Assembly: GCA_030549335.1 (NCBI GenBank)
Contig: CM060188.1
Span: forward strand, 12,816,501-12,880,500
DNA: 64,000 nt
Direction of reading: 5' to 3'
Source: Pontederia crassipes
Taxonomy: Eukaryota > Streptophyta > Magnoliopsida > Commelinales > Pontederiaceae
A model generated the notes under the pieces. It did no database searches. It was not told the DNA's origin and saw only the letters and a program-made list of their open reading frames with translations. Below, one piece after another: positions 1 to 10,406 of the stretch. Every line of letters starts with the position of its first letter. Position 1 is the first letter of the stretch. A program made the position numbers and the translations under genes.

Positions 1-106
1 TTATGCTTAATTTACTGACCTTTATCTGCCTTAAGCTCCAGTTTTGTTTTGCTCTTGTCTATCCCTCTACTTAATTGCATTTGTTCTTCTATGTACCTTT
101 CTATAG

Positions 107-208
107 GCTAAAGGGAGCATAATAAATGAAACAATCCTCGAGGTTCTTAATGACACTGGATCCACAGCCAATGCTGTAGAAGTAGTAACTCAAGACACAA
201 GTATTTAG
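107..208 (+). CDS. possible last exon of a gene entering from the left edge
   Basis: After a pyrimidine-rich tract and a TATAG acceptor at 102-106, one frame stays open for 33 codons and ends in TAG at 206-208. The peptide starts AKGSIINETILEVLND and ends in VVTQDTSI; the other two frames close almost at once. This looks like a short C-terminal exon whose upstream exons lie outside the window. An internal donor (GTATTT at 201) could instead join to an acceptor at 295-296 and change the last residues. I do not recognise the family. Exon status is inferred from the acceptor and coding-like composition only. Confidence 0.35.
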   Translation, partial: AKGSIINETILEVLNDTGSTANAVEVVTQDTSI

Positions 209-1100
209 GTTTCAATTATTCTCTTCGATGATATATTGTAACATTGGAATTATCAGTTTTTCCCGTATTTTCTTGTTTGAATTCCTATTATGACAGCCCA
301 AAATGGATGCTAAACTATTTTGTGAAGAAGCCAAAGATGCCCAAGTTTAAGGTTCCTGCCTCATCTAGCAGGCTCCAAATTTGAGTTCCATTTCTGAACT
401 GAGAATGTTTTTTTGTCTACTTGGCCTATATCACTGTCCCCATTCGCAGGTTGCTCCAAGTGAGGGGTCCAAAGGAAGTTTAGGAACCTTTGTAATGACT
501 TAACCAGCCAATAATTTGAACTTCTTAGCATTACTCGAATTATTGGACTACGGCCCAGACTTGTATATTTTTGTAAGCTAGACCATATTACAACTTTTTT
601 TTAAGACCATTACAACTTAGTGGTTCTAAGTTGTGGGGTGGAAAGGTTCCTCTGCAGTCAAATACATGTTTCCAACTCTCTCAACGGAGGAGGTAAAAAA
701 AGAGGAAATTTCAATAAATGTCTTTCAATTTTATCCTTTTTTCAATACTTTCCTCCAACTTTACTTTGAAATTAGATTGTCATCTAATTATTGACTTATT
801 TCAACGCTGAAATTTTTTTTATTTAGGTAGTTAACTCTCGCGGTGCCGACGACCCAACTTGTATGACGCTAAAGAGCGTACTGTCCCACCATCGAGCTCA
901 ATTAATCTGATTAGGTAGCAAGTGAGATATAAGAATTTTATATATTCATAAGAATTCAAATTTGAGATTTTGCTTAAGCGAGTAGTAACTTACCGCTTCA
1001 CTTCAACCTTGTTGGTAGCTACTGACATGATTGAGTATAACCAGATAGCTTGCTTTTAAAAATAAAATAAATATAAAATAGTATTTAAATAGTAATTAAA
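209..1100. other. probable 3' flank, no gene seen
   Basis: This is AT-rich sequence after the possible terminal exon. A frame opening after an AG at 295-296 runs 28 codons (PKWMLNYFVKKPKMPK...) to a TGA at 379-381, but its phase does not fit the upstream exon. I see nothing else gene-like before the AAA-ATPase remnant. Confidence 0.3.
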
Positions 1101-1149
1101 ATAATATAAAATAGTATTTAAATAGTAATTAAAATAAAGAAGCAGGGGC

Positions 1150-1900
1150 ATTGTCACCCTCCCCTCTTCGTTCGATGGCCGTCCTCGCCTCCTGGGTTCT
1201 TGTTTGCTGTCTTCATCTTGATGACCTTGTATAACATCTTGAACTCTCTCACCACGACTCCTTCCCAAACAGAAGTCTCACTCCTCGGCATGTCATCGGT
1301 GTTCAGCAGCTTTGTCGTCCACACCTTTCTTGGGCTTTGCTTCGTTGATGCTACCCTCCCGGCCTAAGCATCAACACAATCTTCAACGCCTTGTTCAGCG
1401 ACCCTCTGTTGGGTCAGGCTCATTTGTGCATCTGGAAGGCCTCCTTCACCTCGGGGTACAACTTGTAATCCTTGAGCCCCAGATAGCTGCTGGCCAGAGT
1501 CTTGAACGTCGAGAAGTTGCATAGTGGGAGTGGACGTGGACGTCGTGCTGCCCCAGACGGAGCACCACCGGCTCCACGCCCTCCGGTACCCAATAGTCAG
1601 TCATCATCGTGAACACTAGCACTTGCTCCTCGCCATAGTAGGAGAAGGCGTCGTCCATAAAATTGAGGATTCCGTTGAGTTGCGACTCGCTATTGCCGCT
1701 GATTGTTTTTAGGTACCGGTCCTCGATGATGATCGTGGATAGGCTCGACTGCATGATGCTCTCCTGCGCTTTGAGCACATGGTTCTCCAACGTTGGGTCG
1801 AAGTAAAGCTCCATGGTGTAACCCTTTTTGCCTTCCACCGTAACCTCCAGACACCGCCAGTCCTTGTTGCCTTGCTCGCACTACCAGTGGTGGTAGCAGC
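1150..1900 (-). pseudogene. BCS1-like AAA-ATPase pseudogene fragment
   Basis: On the minus strand several broken pieces match the plant BCS1-like (AATP1/ASD) mitochondrial AAA-ATPases. About 1838-1550 reads GYTMELYF, then STIIIED, which resembles the Walker B segment (SIIVIEDIDC). It goes on to QLNGILNFMDD, GEEQVLVFTM and VVLRLGQHDVHVH, which resemble the family's second region of homology (LSGLLNFIDGLW, GEERIIVFTTN, LLRPGRMDMHIH). After a frame change, about 1520-1420 reads FKTLASSYLGLKDYKLYPEV, the near-invariant C-terminal block of the family, then stops. The Walker A region is missing, so the N-terminal part is joined directly to the Walker B part. This is a decayed host gene; family assignment is from remembered motifs. 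No function is expected. Confidence 0.6.
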
Positions 1901-2146
1901 TGCGCTCCCCCTGTGCCTTGAGTCATGGCGGTTGCTGGTCTCGTGGCTAGATCAACACCACCACCTCAACGTTGGGTCGAAGTAAAGCTCCATGGTGTAA
2001 CCCTTTTTGCCTTCCATCGTAACCTCCAGACACCGCCAGTCCTTATTGCCTTGCTCGCACTACCAGTGGTGGTAGCAGCTGCGCTCCCCCTGTGCCTTGA
2101 GTCATGGCGGTTGCTGGTCTCGTGGCTAGATCAACACCACCACCTC
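1789..2146. repeat. 179-bp tandem duplication beside the AAA-ATPase remnant
   Basis: The stretch starting with CGTTGGGTCGAAG at 1791 is repeated starting at 1970, a period of 179 bp. The two copies differ at only a few positions. The first copy overlaps the 5' (minus-strand) end of the AAA-ATPase remnant, so the duplication happened within the pseudogene or its parent. Confidence 0.85.
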
Positions 2147-3620
2147 ATCGTGATGGCCGCCCGTCCCCATCTCGCCATCATTGCTGGCAGCTCCCTCTGT
2201 TAAGAATATAAAATAATAGATGTTGCTCTTCCTAACGGCTTAAGCTTTTAGGAAAACTAGTTAGCACATCAAATTTAACATGATATCAAAGCCAACCCGT
2301 TGAAGATCCTGCCGAGCTCCTTCGCCGTCAGCGCAACGAAGATCGTCTTCAAGCTCGCCATCGCTGGGTGAGCGCCATCAGCATACATGGCTCCAGCAAG
2401 CCCCGGCCAGCGTAGATCGAGGTCTTCGTCGCGTGTTGCTGCAGATCAGCAAGAACGATGTCGAGCGGCATCTGCATCGGGTGTTTTTCCCTTTTCTAGC
2501 TACTGATCAGAGTTTTTCTCCTTCATTTTCCCTCATTTCTTCGATCTTCTTTCTAGTTCTTCGTCTGCTCATTTTACTTGATTTCTTGATCGCTTTCTCC
2601 TTCTTCGTTCGTTGCTCCGTTGTCACTTTCTTGTGTTCTTCTTGATCTTCTGTTCGATTATCTTTGGGTCTTCTTCAAAGCTATTACAATTCCTTCCTTA
2701 GTCATGGCATATAAACTGAGTTCTTGAGCTCTACTTCCATACCAACAGTTATGTTATGTTCTTATGCTCTGTTCTTACTCTGATTGTGCTACAAAAGATC
2801 TCCGGCCAACTTGAGGGAGCTGGATTCTTAACATGTCCATCAGGTGCTCGATAAAATGCATCTTGTCAGCCACGTCCGATCCAGTTCCTTCTTCGATTTC
2901 TTCGTTTGTTTTCTGCATTTACTCATCGACTTCATCCAGTACTTCTTATATGTCTTTTTCGGCCACGGTTCTTATTCGTCATCTTTGTCTTCTTCTCTTT
3001 CGTTCTGCGTCGAGTTTGGCAAATTTCCCCTATTTTTCTTCTTCGAAATCTTGATAGACCATCCACTACTGCCCTGCGAGCAGCCTTCATGATGGCACCG
3101 CATGTATTCATCTTCAGTATCTGCACATTCCACTAAAGTGTTTGGATCATGAAGCTCATGTCGACCAATAAGATGGAAGTTATGTTTACAATGATCCTCA
3201 AGTCATCGGCGATGGAATAGCTAAGAGTTCCTCATGTCGCCTTTCTCCGGTAGTGGAATCGTGTTCTAGGCTTTCCTCAGGTCGTCTTTCTTGGTGATGG
3301 ATCGTGATTCCTTTCCATCAGGTGTTCGGCTTGTAGTGTGCATTTTCCGACGACTACAACTTCTATCGCAGTTGACAATTAATGGACATCTCTAGCTGCT
3401 ACTGTATCTCAAATTGCTTCATAGCTTACTCTCCAGCAGCGCCCAGTAAGTGTTCGATGATTTGCATGTTCTATGGCATCTGCATGCATCATCTCCTTGT
3501 TGTCTTCTCCGGTGATAGCTGCAACAGAAGGATGTTACGCCAGTGAGTTTCTCTTCCAACGACTTGAGATCTCCAAGTTGACGTCGTTCGGATGCTTTCC
3601 GCCGTCAACTTGCGGGGGCA

Positions 3621-3958
3621 TGTTGGAGAGTTGGCTCTCAGTCTCATCCTAGCAAAGCAAGAAGCTGCAAATTGGAGTTACATAGTACTGTGTTTGTTCC
3701 TTTATAACAGTTCTTGTATCGGATATATCAGTCTTATATTACTATAAATAGGTCTTTGGTGGTGTGTTGTTCTCTCTCGATGAGTTGTAATACATTTACA
3801 TTTGAATAGTAAAACCACTTTTCCTTCTCTTCTACCTTCCTTTCTCTACAACTTCAAGCATCCTCCATCTCTCTCTCTCGTATTCTCCTCCGGCGACAGT
3901 GCGACAAACGTTCAGGGAATTTGTTCTTTGCCTCTTCTTCTTGGTGAATCTCTGATCA
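3621..3958 (+). mobile_element. LTR-like segment A inside the nested fossil
   Basis: This 338-bp segment runs from TGTTGGAG to a CA end. It is preceded by a purine-rich tract (CAACTTGCGGGGGCA), as expected of a polypurine tract before a 3' LTR. It holds a TATAAATAG box near 3745 and a pyrimidine-rich downstream part. It is a diverged relative of the segment at 4980-5324. Confidence 0.5.
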
Positions 3959-4979
3959 TGGTTCTCGGGTGTTTGATGAATGAGCTGCTGACGAGAGGCT
4001 TCTATAGTTCTATTCGTGCGCTGATAGTTGTCTCTAGCTGATGTGCGCGTCTTCATGGCATTCATGGAGTTTGCATGGAGTTGTGCTCTTGCTGCTGAAG
4101 TGTTACTTGCTGCCAATCCAATCTTGCATTTGTGATGTTACAAAGATGTTCAACGAGAGTGTTTTACATTTGAAGCTCTCGTCATTTTTGCTGCTGCCGC
4201 AGTTTGATTTCAAGTGATATACAGATCTGATCTCCAACTTATCAACAGCGTTTCAAGCTGTCCTTCACGCCTCTCTTTGCCAGTTGCAGAGTTTTTTTTA
4301 CAGGACATGATCTGCAAACCAAACCATGAGGAGGATGCTCTCTAAGATATAGGAGGAGTCCAAGTAGACGTAGCACATAGCAGGGCCTTGCTTCACGGCA
4401 GTCTTTCAGTCCTCCAAGGATTCTCTTATGGGGTCATTTGTGCAGCCACGGCAGTGGCTCGGACACCTTGCACGACGCCCACTAGGCAGCCCAAAGATGT
4501 GTCAGACGTGGCAGGCAGATTCTGCGTTTGGTTCATACCACAGCTGTGCCCTCTGGTTCTCTCTCCTTCGCAACCTGCTGCTGCAAAGTTGATACCACAT
4601 TTGGTCGACGACGATTTACATTTTCAAGTTGCTGCTGTTCAAACTCCTTCTCTGCATCTTCTACTAAACAGACGACGTTCGAGTTCGAAGTAGAGTTTCT
4701 TCTCTGATCCTCTTCCAGTTGGTGTTGCCGACATTTTGAACCATCTCATCGAGTTAAGTTCAGCGGAGTTGTACTTCATTGTCTGAAGCAAGCAGCAGCA
4801 ACAACAGAGCTTTCTTCGAGTAAGCATAGAGTTACAGAGCCACATGTTCTTGTGCATTTTTTATTTCATGGCTTCCAAGTGTTCGATGGATTATCTCACT
4901 GCTTCGAAGCATCGCCGAATTCAAGCCGAGTTCAAGTTGACGTTGTATGGTTTCTCCCCACCGTCAACTTGCGGGGGCG

Positions 4980-5324
4980 TGTTAGCGGTATCGGCATCCT
5001 CTGCCTCTCCGGTGAGCTGCTACGTCAAACTGGAAGCTGATGTTCGTGGGCTGGAAGCTGATCGGTGTTCGTTGTATTGTAGCGCTTATCGGATGTAACA
5101 CTGGTTAATACGGTTTAATTCCTTGGCATATCATTTTCTGATTGGTATAAATAGTGGTGTGTTGTCGAGTCTGATGTATCTTTTTTTCTACATTTTTGAA
5201 TAGAAATCAGCAACTTCCCCTTTCTCCTTTCCTTTCTTCCTCTGTTTTATTCTTCTTCTACCAGATCCCTTCGGCTTCATCTTCTCCACGTTCGGCAGCA
5301 CTCTGGAGCTCACGATTCTTGACA
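4980..5324 (+). mobile_element. LTR-like segment B inside the nested fossil
   Basis: This 345-bp segment runs from TGTTAGCGG to GACA. The polypurine-like tract before it (CAACTTGCGGGGGCG) is almost the same as the one before segment A. A TATAAATAG box is near 5150. It is followed directly by TGGTATCGGAGCT, a Copia-type primer site that also belongs to the TRIM internal part. Confidence 0.5.
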
Positions 5325-5741
5325 TGGTATCGGAGCTAGAGGTCAAGGGTTCGAACCTCGTTAAGTTCTTATTAAAAAGTAATTTCCTCCTTTAGTTGTT
5401 CACGTGTTGGACTTGGGCTAGACCAAAAGTTATCAGCAGCCCACACGTGAGGGGAAGTGTTAATAATATAAAATAATAGATGTTCTTCATAACAGCTTAA
5501 GCTTTTAGGAAAGTTGGTTAGCACATCAAATTTAACACTCTCGACCCCCTCTGCCTCTGGCCACTTCTCTGTGCTCTTGTCGCTCGTCTCACCGTCGGTG
5601 GTAGGCGAACTACGCACCACCACCACCACCCCCTGGGCTATGGCGGGAGAGGGGGCCACGCCCTATCTCCGATGCTGACAAGGCCGATGCCCCTCCTCTT
5701 TTTTCAATTTTAATATTATTTTATTGGTGTATATTTATTTT

Positions 5742-6200
5742 AGGGTTATTTTCATTAACATCCCCTGAACTATCGCGAAATATCACATCTAATCCCAAAT
5801 TACGAACTTCGTTTTTTGAGTATATAAACTATCGTGACTTTTCTAATTTGGTCCTTTTGTTCAATTCCGTGAAATTTTCTGTTAATTTCGAAATTTTTGA
5901 ACCATCGTACCCCTATCCTAGACGACTTATATCCCTTCCTTAAGTATTAGTTTATTTTTACATCAAATAATATATAATAATAAATAAAAAAAAATAAAAA
6001 AAAGACTGTGGGGGCATCTTTTTAAAAATATTTTTTAGTTTATTTTTAAAAAATGTGTCGCTTGTGCAAAATTATTTGCTAGCGGTTGGAATAACTGTTG
6101 TTAAAATAAGTTAATAGTTGAATATTTAGTAAAAGTAAAGTTTGAAAATAAATTAGAAAAAAAAGATAAAATTGGAGGGATTTATCGAAATTTTACCCTA
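5742..6200. repeat. inverted-repeat (MITE-like) element
   Basis: The left end (AGGGTTATTTTCATTAAC at 5742) is an imperfect inverted match to the right end near 6165-6200. The inside has the 'ctgaactatcg...' style of common plant TIR repeats. No clear target-site duplication was found, so the ends are approximate. Confidence 0.35.
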
Positions 6201-6650
6201 TCCTCTACTATATATAATCCTTGGTGGTTTGGTTTACTTGCTCCATTATTTTAAGAAAGGAGAAAAAGACATCAAGATGGATTTTAAATTCTACAAGTGG
6301 TAATCCTTTTTCAAGCTTCGTTGCTAATCTTGTACGGTACCATAATCGTACTGTTTGTCACATGTGGAAGAAATCAGCAGAGCATCTTTGGTGTCGGATA
6401 TCAATTTTGTATGCTTCTCCCCAGCAGAAGGGCCCTTCCTACAACTTTGCTCATTAACATTCAGGGGCTTTCTTATGTCAATTTTTACGAACTTGCTAGT
6501 GATTTACGTTTTCTTTTTAATGAATATGTTCATCCTTCAAAATCTATTGGTTTAAGTTTAACCAAATGTTATCTTGATCCATGGTTGAATTTGCAGGGAA
6601 TTTCTATTACCACGGTTCAATCCTACGGCTGCGGGTGAACCACCAGCTTT
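6201..6650 (+). other. unrecognised short open frame, gene status unclear
   Basis: A 113-codon frame at 6297-6638 (+) includes SYVNFYELASDLRFLFNEYV and has roughly coding-like composition in otherwise AT-rich DNA. I do not recognise it. It may be a decayed gene fragment or chance. No splice or promoter signal supports a gene model. Confidence 0.2.
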
Positions 6651-6870
6651 GTAAAGCTTTCTGCCTGCAGTTTTTTTTTTCTCTCTGGTTCTGTGGCCTT
6701 GCGGTGGAAAAATATGGACATTCTTGTTAGCACGGAACCAAGTTGATGCAAAATAACATTATTATTGCCATCGTCATATTTCTTCCATCATCTTTTTTTC
6801 TTTTTCATTTCAACACTATGCAAACCGCTCTGAAGTGTCTGCATTCTGCAACTTGTTTAGTGATTGTGTC

Positions 6871-7105
6871 TCTGTTTGGTTCAAGATTCGAGAAAGGATG
6901 AATAAAAAAAGAGAGAGGATGAGAAGATTAATTATTTTTATTTGATTGACATAATTAAATGAAATAAATATTAAATAATACTTTTATTTTTGAGTAAAAA
7001 GAAAAAAATATCTCTTTCTACTTAAATTTAATCTAAGAGGAGATTGGATTCTCCTTATTATTCTTTTCATCATTTCTTCTTCTTTCAACTCCAACCAAGC
7101 AAGCG
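6871..7105. repeat. candidate short MITE (hAT-like ends)
   Basis: The left end (CTCTGTTTGGTTCAAG) resembles the reverse complement of the right end (CAACTCCAACCAAGCAAGCG). The roughly 235-bp interior is AT-rich and non-coding. Such TTTGGTT-type ends are common in plant hAT MITEs. A target duplication was not clear. Confidence 0.35.
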
Positions 7106-8880
7106 CATATTAGACGATGACATTTTAACAATTATCTGGTAAAAGTGGCTCTTACTCAGAGCCTTTTTTTTATCTTTTACTTACTTCATTCGGCGTGTGA
7201 TGAGTATTTAGGTCGGATTGAAGGAACTGTTCCATAATTTTCGGTTATCTTTCTTAATTCTATACATTTATCTTATTCATTTTGAAGAAAAAAAGTAGCG
7301 CATTAATCTTTTTTTATTTGTATTTAGTATATTTTTATTTTGTTATTGTAATATTTTAAATTAAACAATAAAAATATCATATAAGTGATATTGTATCAAT
7401 AAACTAAAATAAAATCAATAAAAATACTAAGTATGCGGCATAAACTATTGAATAATTCGTGCACTAATAAAATGATGTATATATAAGTGAAAAATAGATC
7501 GAATTAAGTGGATTTTTGTTAAAGCCATAATTAAATATTAAAAAAAACACCCTTTCGATTTTGAAAAATATCTCTTTAATCCAACTCTTAAATATACTTA
7601 TTTTTCTCGGTTGAATATATCTTTTTTCTTTTATTTTTTTTCTTGCAAGCTTGTAACTCTTGATGTGATAGTGTCCTAAATTAGTGGCGTAGTTAGAGTT
7701 CTTTCCGTATAGAAGATAAACTAGCAATCGGAAATGAGGAGAAAAATGTCTGTGTGACCCCGATGGATTGGAAACCCCTAATTACTTGAATTGAAACAAA
7801 GCTCGATACCCTAACTTATGATTAAATACATATTGTAGCCTTTGTACTTATTAGGGATGTAAGAGAAATTCATTTGAATCGAAAAAAATTATCCCGTATG
7901 AAAAAAATGAATAAAAAATAAAAAAATAGAAGATCGAATATGATTTAAAATAATTTTTAAATCAAACAAAACTTACTCGTTTAAATTAGAACTCCATTCA
8001 AAAAAATCGTAAAATCCATTTTTATTTATTATTATTTATATAATTAATGTATATATAATTATTTTTTATTATTGTTATAATATTTTTATATATATTTTAA
8101 TTTTTTCTTATCACATCATGAAACTCTAATTTAATAATTTTAATCTATATCATATATTTAATTATAAAATTAAATATGTTAACATGAATTTTAATTTTTT
8201 AAAATATTATTCTATTAAAATAAGCGGTCCAAAAGAGAAAATCGATCAGTTTTTTTAAAATAATTTTAGGATATTTTTATAATTTTAAAAAATTAATTCA
8301 AAAAATAATAAATAATTTTATTAAATCGAAGTCACATCAGAACCACTTTCACCCCTAATCCTTATCACAAATTACGATTTTTATGTGGCTTTTACCTTGC
8401 CTTCAATTTATGAAAGATATGCTCAACATGCTTACATTATAGTTGAGAAAGATTAGACTGAAGGGGAATCGAACAATTTTTTTTTTGAAATTGAAATTAC
8501 ACATTCTCTTAATCCTAAAATAAATTTTAAATTTTTTCCTTCCCTCCATTTTCTACTTTTCTTGTGTGCACTTATAATTTTTTATCTGAATATATACTTC
8601 TTAACAATGATAACACCTAAATTATATTTTTTTCGATTACAAACAAATGTTCATGTCCCCAGAAAGAGAATGCAAATTTTTCTCCGTGGCAATTGAACTC
8701 CACCGAGTCATAGTCACGTCCGTTACTTTGCCTTTTGTATGTTTAGAGCTGAGACGCACGCTTGGATTTGCCCATTTGATTTAAATTTATGGAATAAGAA
8801 TTGAGGAAAAAGAGAAATTAATTAATTAATGGATTTGCCGAGGAAAAAAAAAGGAAAACTAACTCGAAGTTGAAGCTTCA
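7106..8880. other. AT-rich intergenic DNA, promoter side of LCD
   Basis: The stretch is very AT-rich with stops in every frame. The only long frame (7464-7727, minus) is low-complexity. No RNA gene or element with definable ends was seen. The last few hundred bases before 8880 should hold the LCD promoter. Confidence 0.4.
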
Positions 8881-8882
8881 AC

Positions 8883-8985
8883 ATGGCGGAGTCCCTTCAC
8901 CGCCTTCGCCCCCTCCAGCCGAAACCCTAACCCTACCAATCCTCCAAATCCCTCTTCCATGGCCGCTGCCGCCGCCTTCCTTTAA
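8883..8985 (+). promoter_or_regulatory. two short upstream ORFs before LCD
   Basis: An ATG at 8883 opens a 15-codon frame (MAESLHRLRPLQPKP) ending in TAA at 8928-8930. A second ATG at 8959 opens an 8-codon frame (MAAAAAFL) ending at 8985. Both stop before the main ATG at 9003. If transcription starts upstream of 8883 they could lower initiation at LCD. Confidence 0.4.
8923..8936 (+). promoter_or_regulatory. telo-box (AAACCCTAACCC) in the LCD leader
   Basis: The motif AAACCCTAACCCTA lies about 75 bp upstream of the LCD start. Telo-boxes are common near plant transcription start sites. Whether it lies in the promoter or the leader depends on the unmapped start site. Confidence 0.45.
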
Positions 8986-9002
8986 ATCTCCGAGGAGATC
9001 TG

Positions 9003-10406
9003 ATGCCCCTCACCATGGATGTTGACGACCACGTTGAGAACGGTCACCGGAGCTCCGGCGGAGCTGACGACCACGCCAACGGTCCCGCCACCAAGCGCCT
9101 CCGTATCCCTCCCCCTTCCATCACTCCCGCCGAGATCGCCGAGGAGTTCGCCCACCACGACCTCTCGGTGGCCCGTGTCAATAACGGCAGCTTCGGTAGC
9201 TGCCCTTCTTCCGTCCTCGCTGCGCAGCTCCAGTGGCAGCGTCGCTTCCTCGCTCAACCCGACGAGTTCTACTTCCGCCATCTCCAGCCCTCCCTCCTCC
9301 GCTCCCGTCGCGTTGTCGCCGGCCTCATCAACGCCGCCGACGTCGACGAGGTCTCCCTCGTCGATAACGCCACCACCGCCGCCGCCATCGTCCTTCAACA
9401 CGTCTCCTGGGCTTTCAGTGAGAGCGTCTTCCGTCCGGGAGACGGCGTGCTGATGCTCCACTACGCCTATGGCGCCGTTAAGAAGTCCATTCACGCCTAC
9501 GTTGCCCGTGCCGGTGGCCACGTCATCGAGGTCTCCCTCCCGTTCCCGGCCACCTCCGACGCCGAGATCATCGCCGAGTTCCGGAAGTCTCTGGCCCTCG
9601 GCAAAGCTAACGGACGCAGGGTTCGACTCGCGGTCATCGACCACGTGACCTCCATGCCCAGCGTCGTGATCCCTGTCAAGGAGCTCACTCGAATCTGCCG
9701 CGAGGAGGGCGTCGATCAGGTTTTCATTGATGCCGCACACGCCATTGGCAATGTCCAGATCGACGTGCAGGACATCGGCGCTGACTTCTATACTAGCAAT
9801 CTCCACAAGTGGTTCTTCTGTCCCCCTTCCGTTGCATTCCTGCACATCCGTAAAAGTTCCTCAGCTGCCACCCTCCTGCACCATCCAGTAGTATCGCATG
9901 AGTACGGCAATGGCCTTCCACTCGAGAGTGGCTGGATTGGCACCCGAGATTACAGCTCCCAGCTTGTGGTGCCCTCGGTAATGGAGTTCATTGAGAGATT
10001 TGAAGGAGGGATAGATGGAATTCGCGAGAGGAATCACGAGAAAGTGGTGGAAATGGGAAAAATGCTGGCAGAGTCGTGGGGCACGCATCTCGGCTCACCT
10101 CCTGAAATGGCCTGCAGCATGATCATGATCGGGTTGCCAGGATCTTTGGGGGTTTCCAGCGAAAAGGATGCCATGAAATTGAGAACCCTACTGAGAGATG
10201 AGTTCAAGGTCGAAATCCCTATTCATTATCAATCGCCTAAGGAGGGTGAGGTTGGCACTGACAGAAATGGTTCGAGTCCTGTGACTGGGTATGCTAGAAT
10301 TTCTCATCAGGTCTATAATGTGGAGACTGATTATCACCGGCTTAGGGATGCGGTTCTCAAGCTAGTAAAAGACGGATTTAATTGCACAAAGCTTCCAGCA
10401 AAATGA
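9003..10406 (+). CDS. LCD: L-cysteine desulfhydrase, PLP-dependent
   Basis: This intronless 467-aa gene matches plant L-cysteine desulfhydrase (At3g62130 type), a class V aminotransferase-fold enzyme that splits cysteine into H2S, ammonia and pyruvate. Family blocks are plain: HHDLSVARVNNGSFG (51-65), QPDEFYF (85-91), EVSLVDNATTAAA (116-128), VIDHVTSMPS (211-220) and FIDAAHAIG (241-249). The likely PLP-binding lysine is K269 in SNLHKWFF. PVVSHEYGNGLP and RDYSSQLVVPSVMEF also match. The length fits the family (about 450 aa). A basic KRLR at 31-34 could be a nuclear signal. The start at 9003 is the first in-frame ATG; a second ATG at 9015 (ACCATGG) has the stronger context and may be used instead. 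The coding region is GC-rich, unlike its AT-rich surroundings. It is convergent with the ABCB gene. Confidence 0.93.
   Translation: MPLTMDVDDHVENGHRSSGGADDHANGPATKRLRIPPPSITPAEIAEEFAHHDLSVARVNNGSFGSCPSSVLAAQLQWQRRFLAQPDEFYFRHLQPSLLRSRRVVAGLINAADVDEVSLVDNATTAAAIVLQHVSWAFSESVFRPGDGVLMLHYAYGAVKKSIHAYVARAGGHVIEVSLPFPATSDAEIIAEFRKSLALGKANGRRVRLAVIDHVTSMPSVVIPVKELTRICREEGVDQVFIDAAHAIGNVQIDVQDIGADFYTSNLHKWFFCPPSVAFLHIRKSSSAATLLHHPVVSHEYGNGLPLESGWIGTRDYSSQLVVPSVMEFIERFEGGIDGIRERNHEKVVEMGKMLAESWGTHLGSPPEMACSMIMIGLPGSLGVSSEKDAMKLRTLLRDEFKVEIPIHYQSPKEGEVGTDRNGSSPVTGYARISHQVYNVETDYHRLRDAVLKLVKDGFNCTKLPAK

Larger units (their letters stand above)
2198..5537 (+). mobile_element. nested non-autonomous LTR (TRIM/Copia-like) fossil
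   Basis: This is a composite fossil. Its outer ends are two roughly 80-bp direct repeats (2198-2280 and 5458-5537), both TG...CA, of a terminal-repeat-in-miniature (TRIM) family. The first is followed by a tRNA-Met-type primer site (TGATATCAAAGCC). A second primer-site copy with the short TRIM internal part lies at 5325-5457. The flanking 5 bp (CCCTC and CTCTC) nearly match as a target-site duplication. Between them lie two diverged LTRs of another small family and non-coding internal sequence. No gag or pol coding is visible, so it is non-autonomous and long inactive. Confidence 0.6.

Noticed and set aside
5346-5359. tRNA-like GGTTCGAACC box
   Set aside because: No cloverleaf can be formed around it. 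It belongs to the TRIM internal part after the primer site.
8982-9845. 287-codon minus-strand frame opposite LCD
   Set aside because: It is a shadow of the GC-rich LCD coding sequence; the + strand product matches a known enzyme along its whole length.
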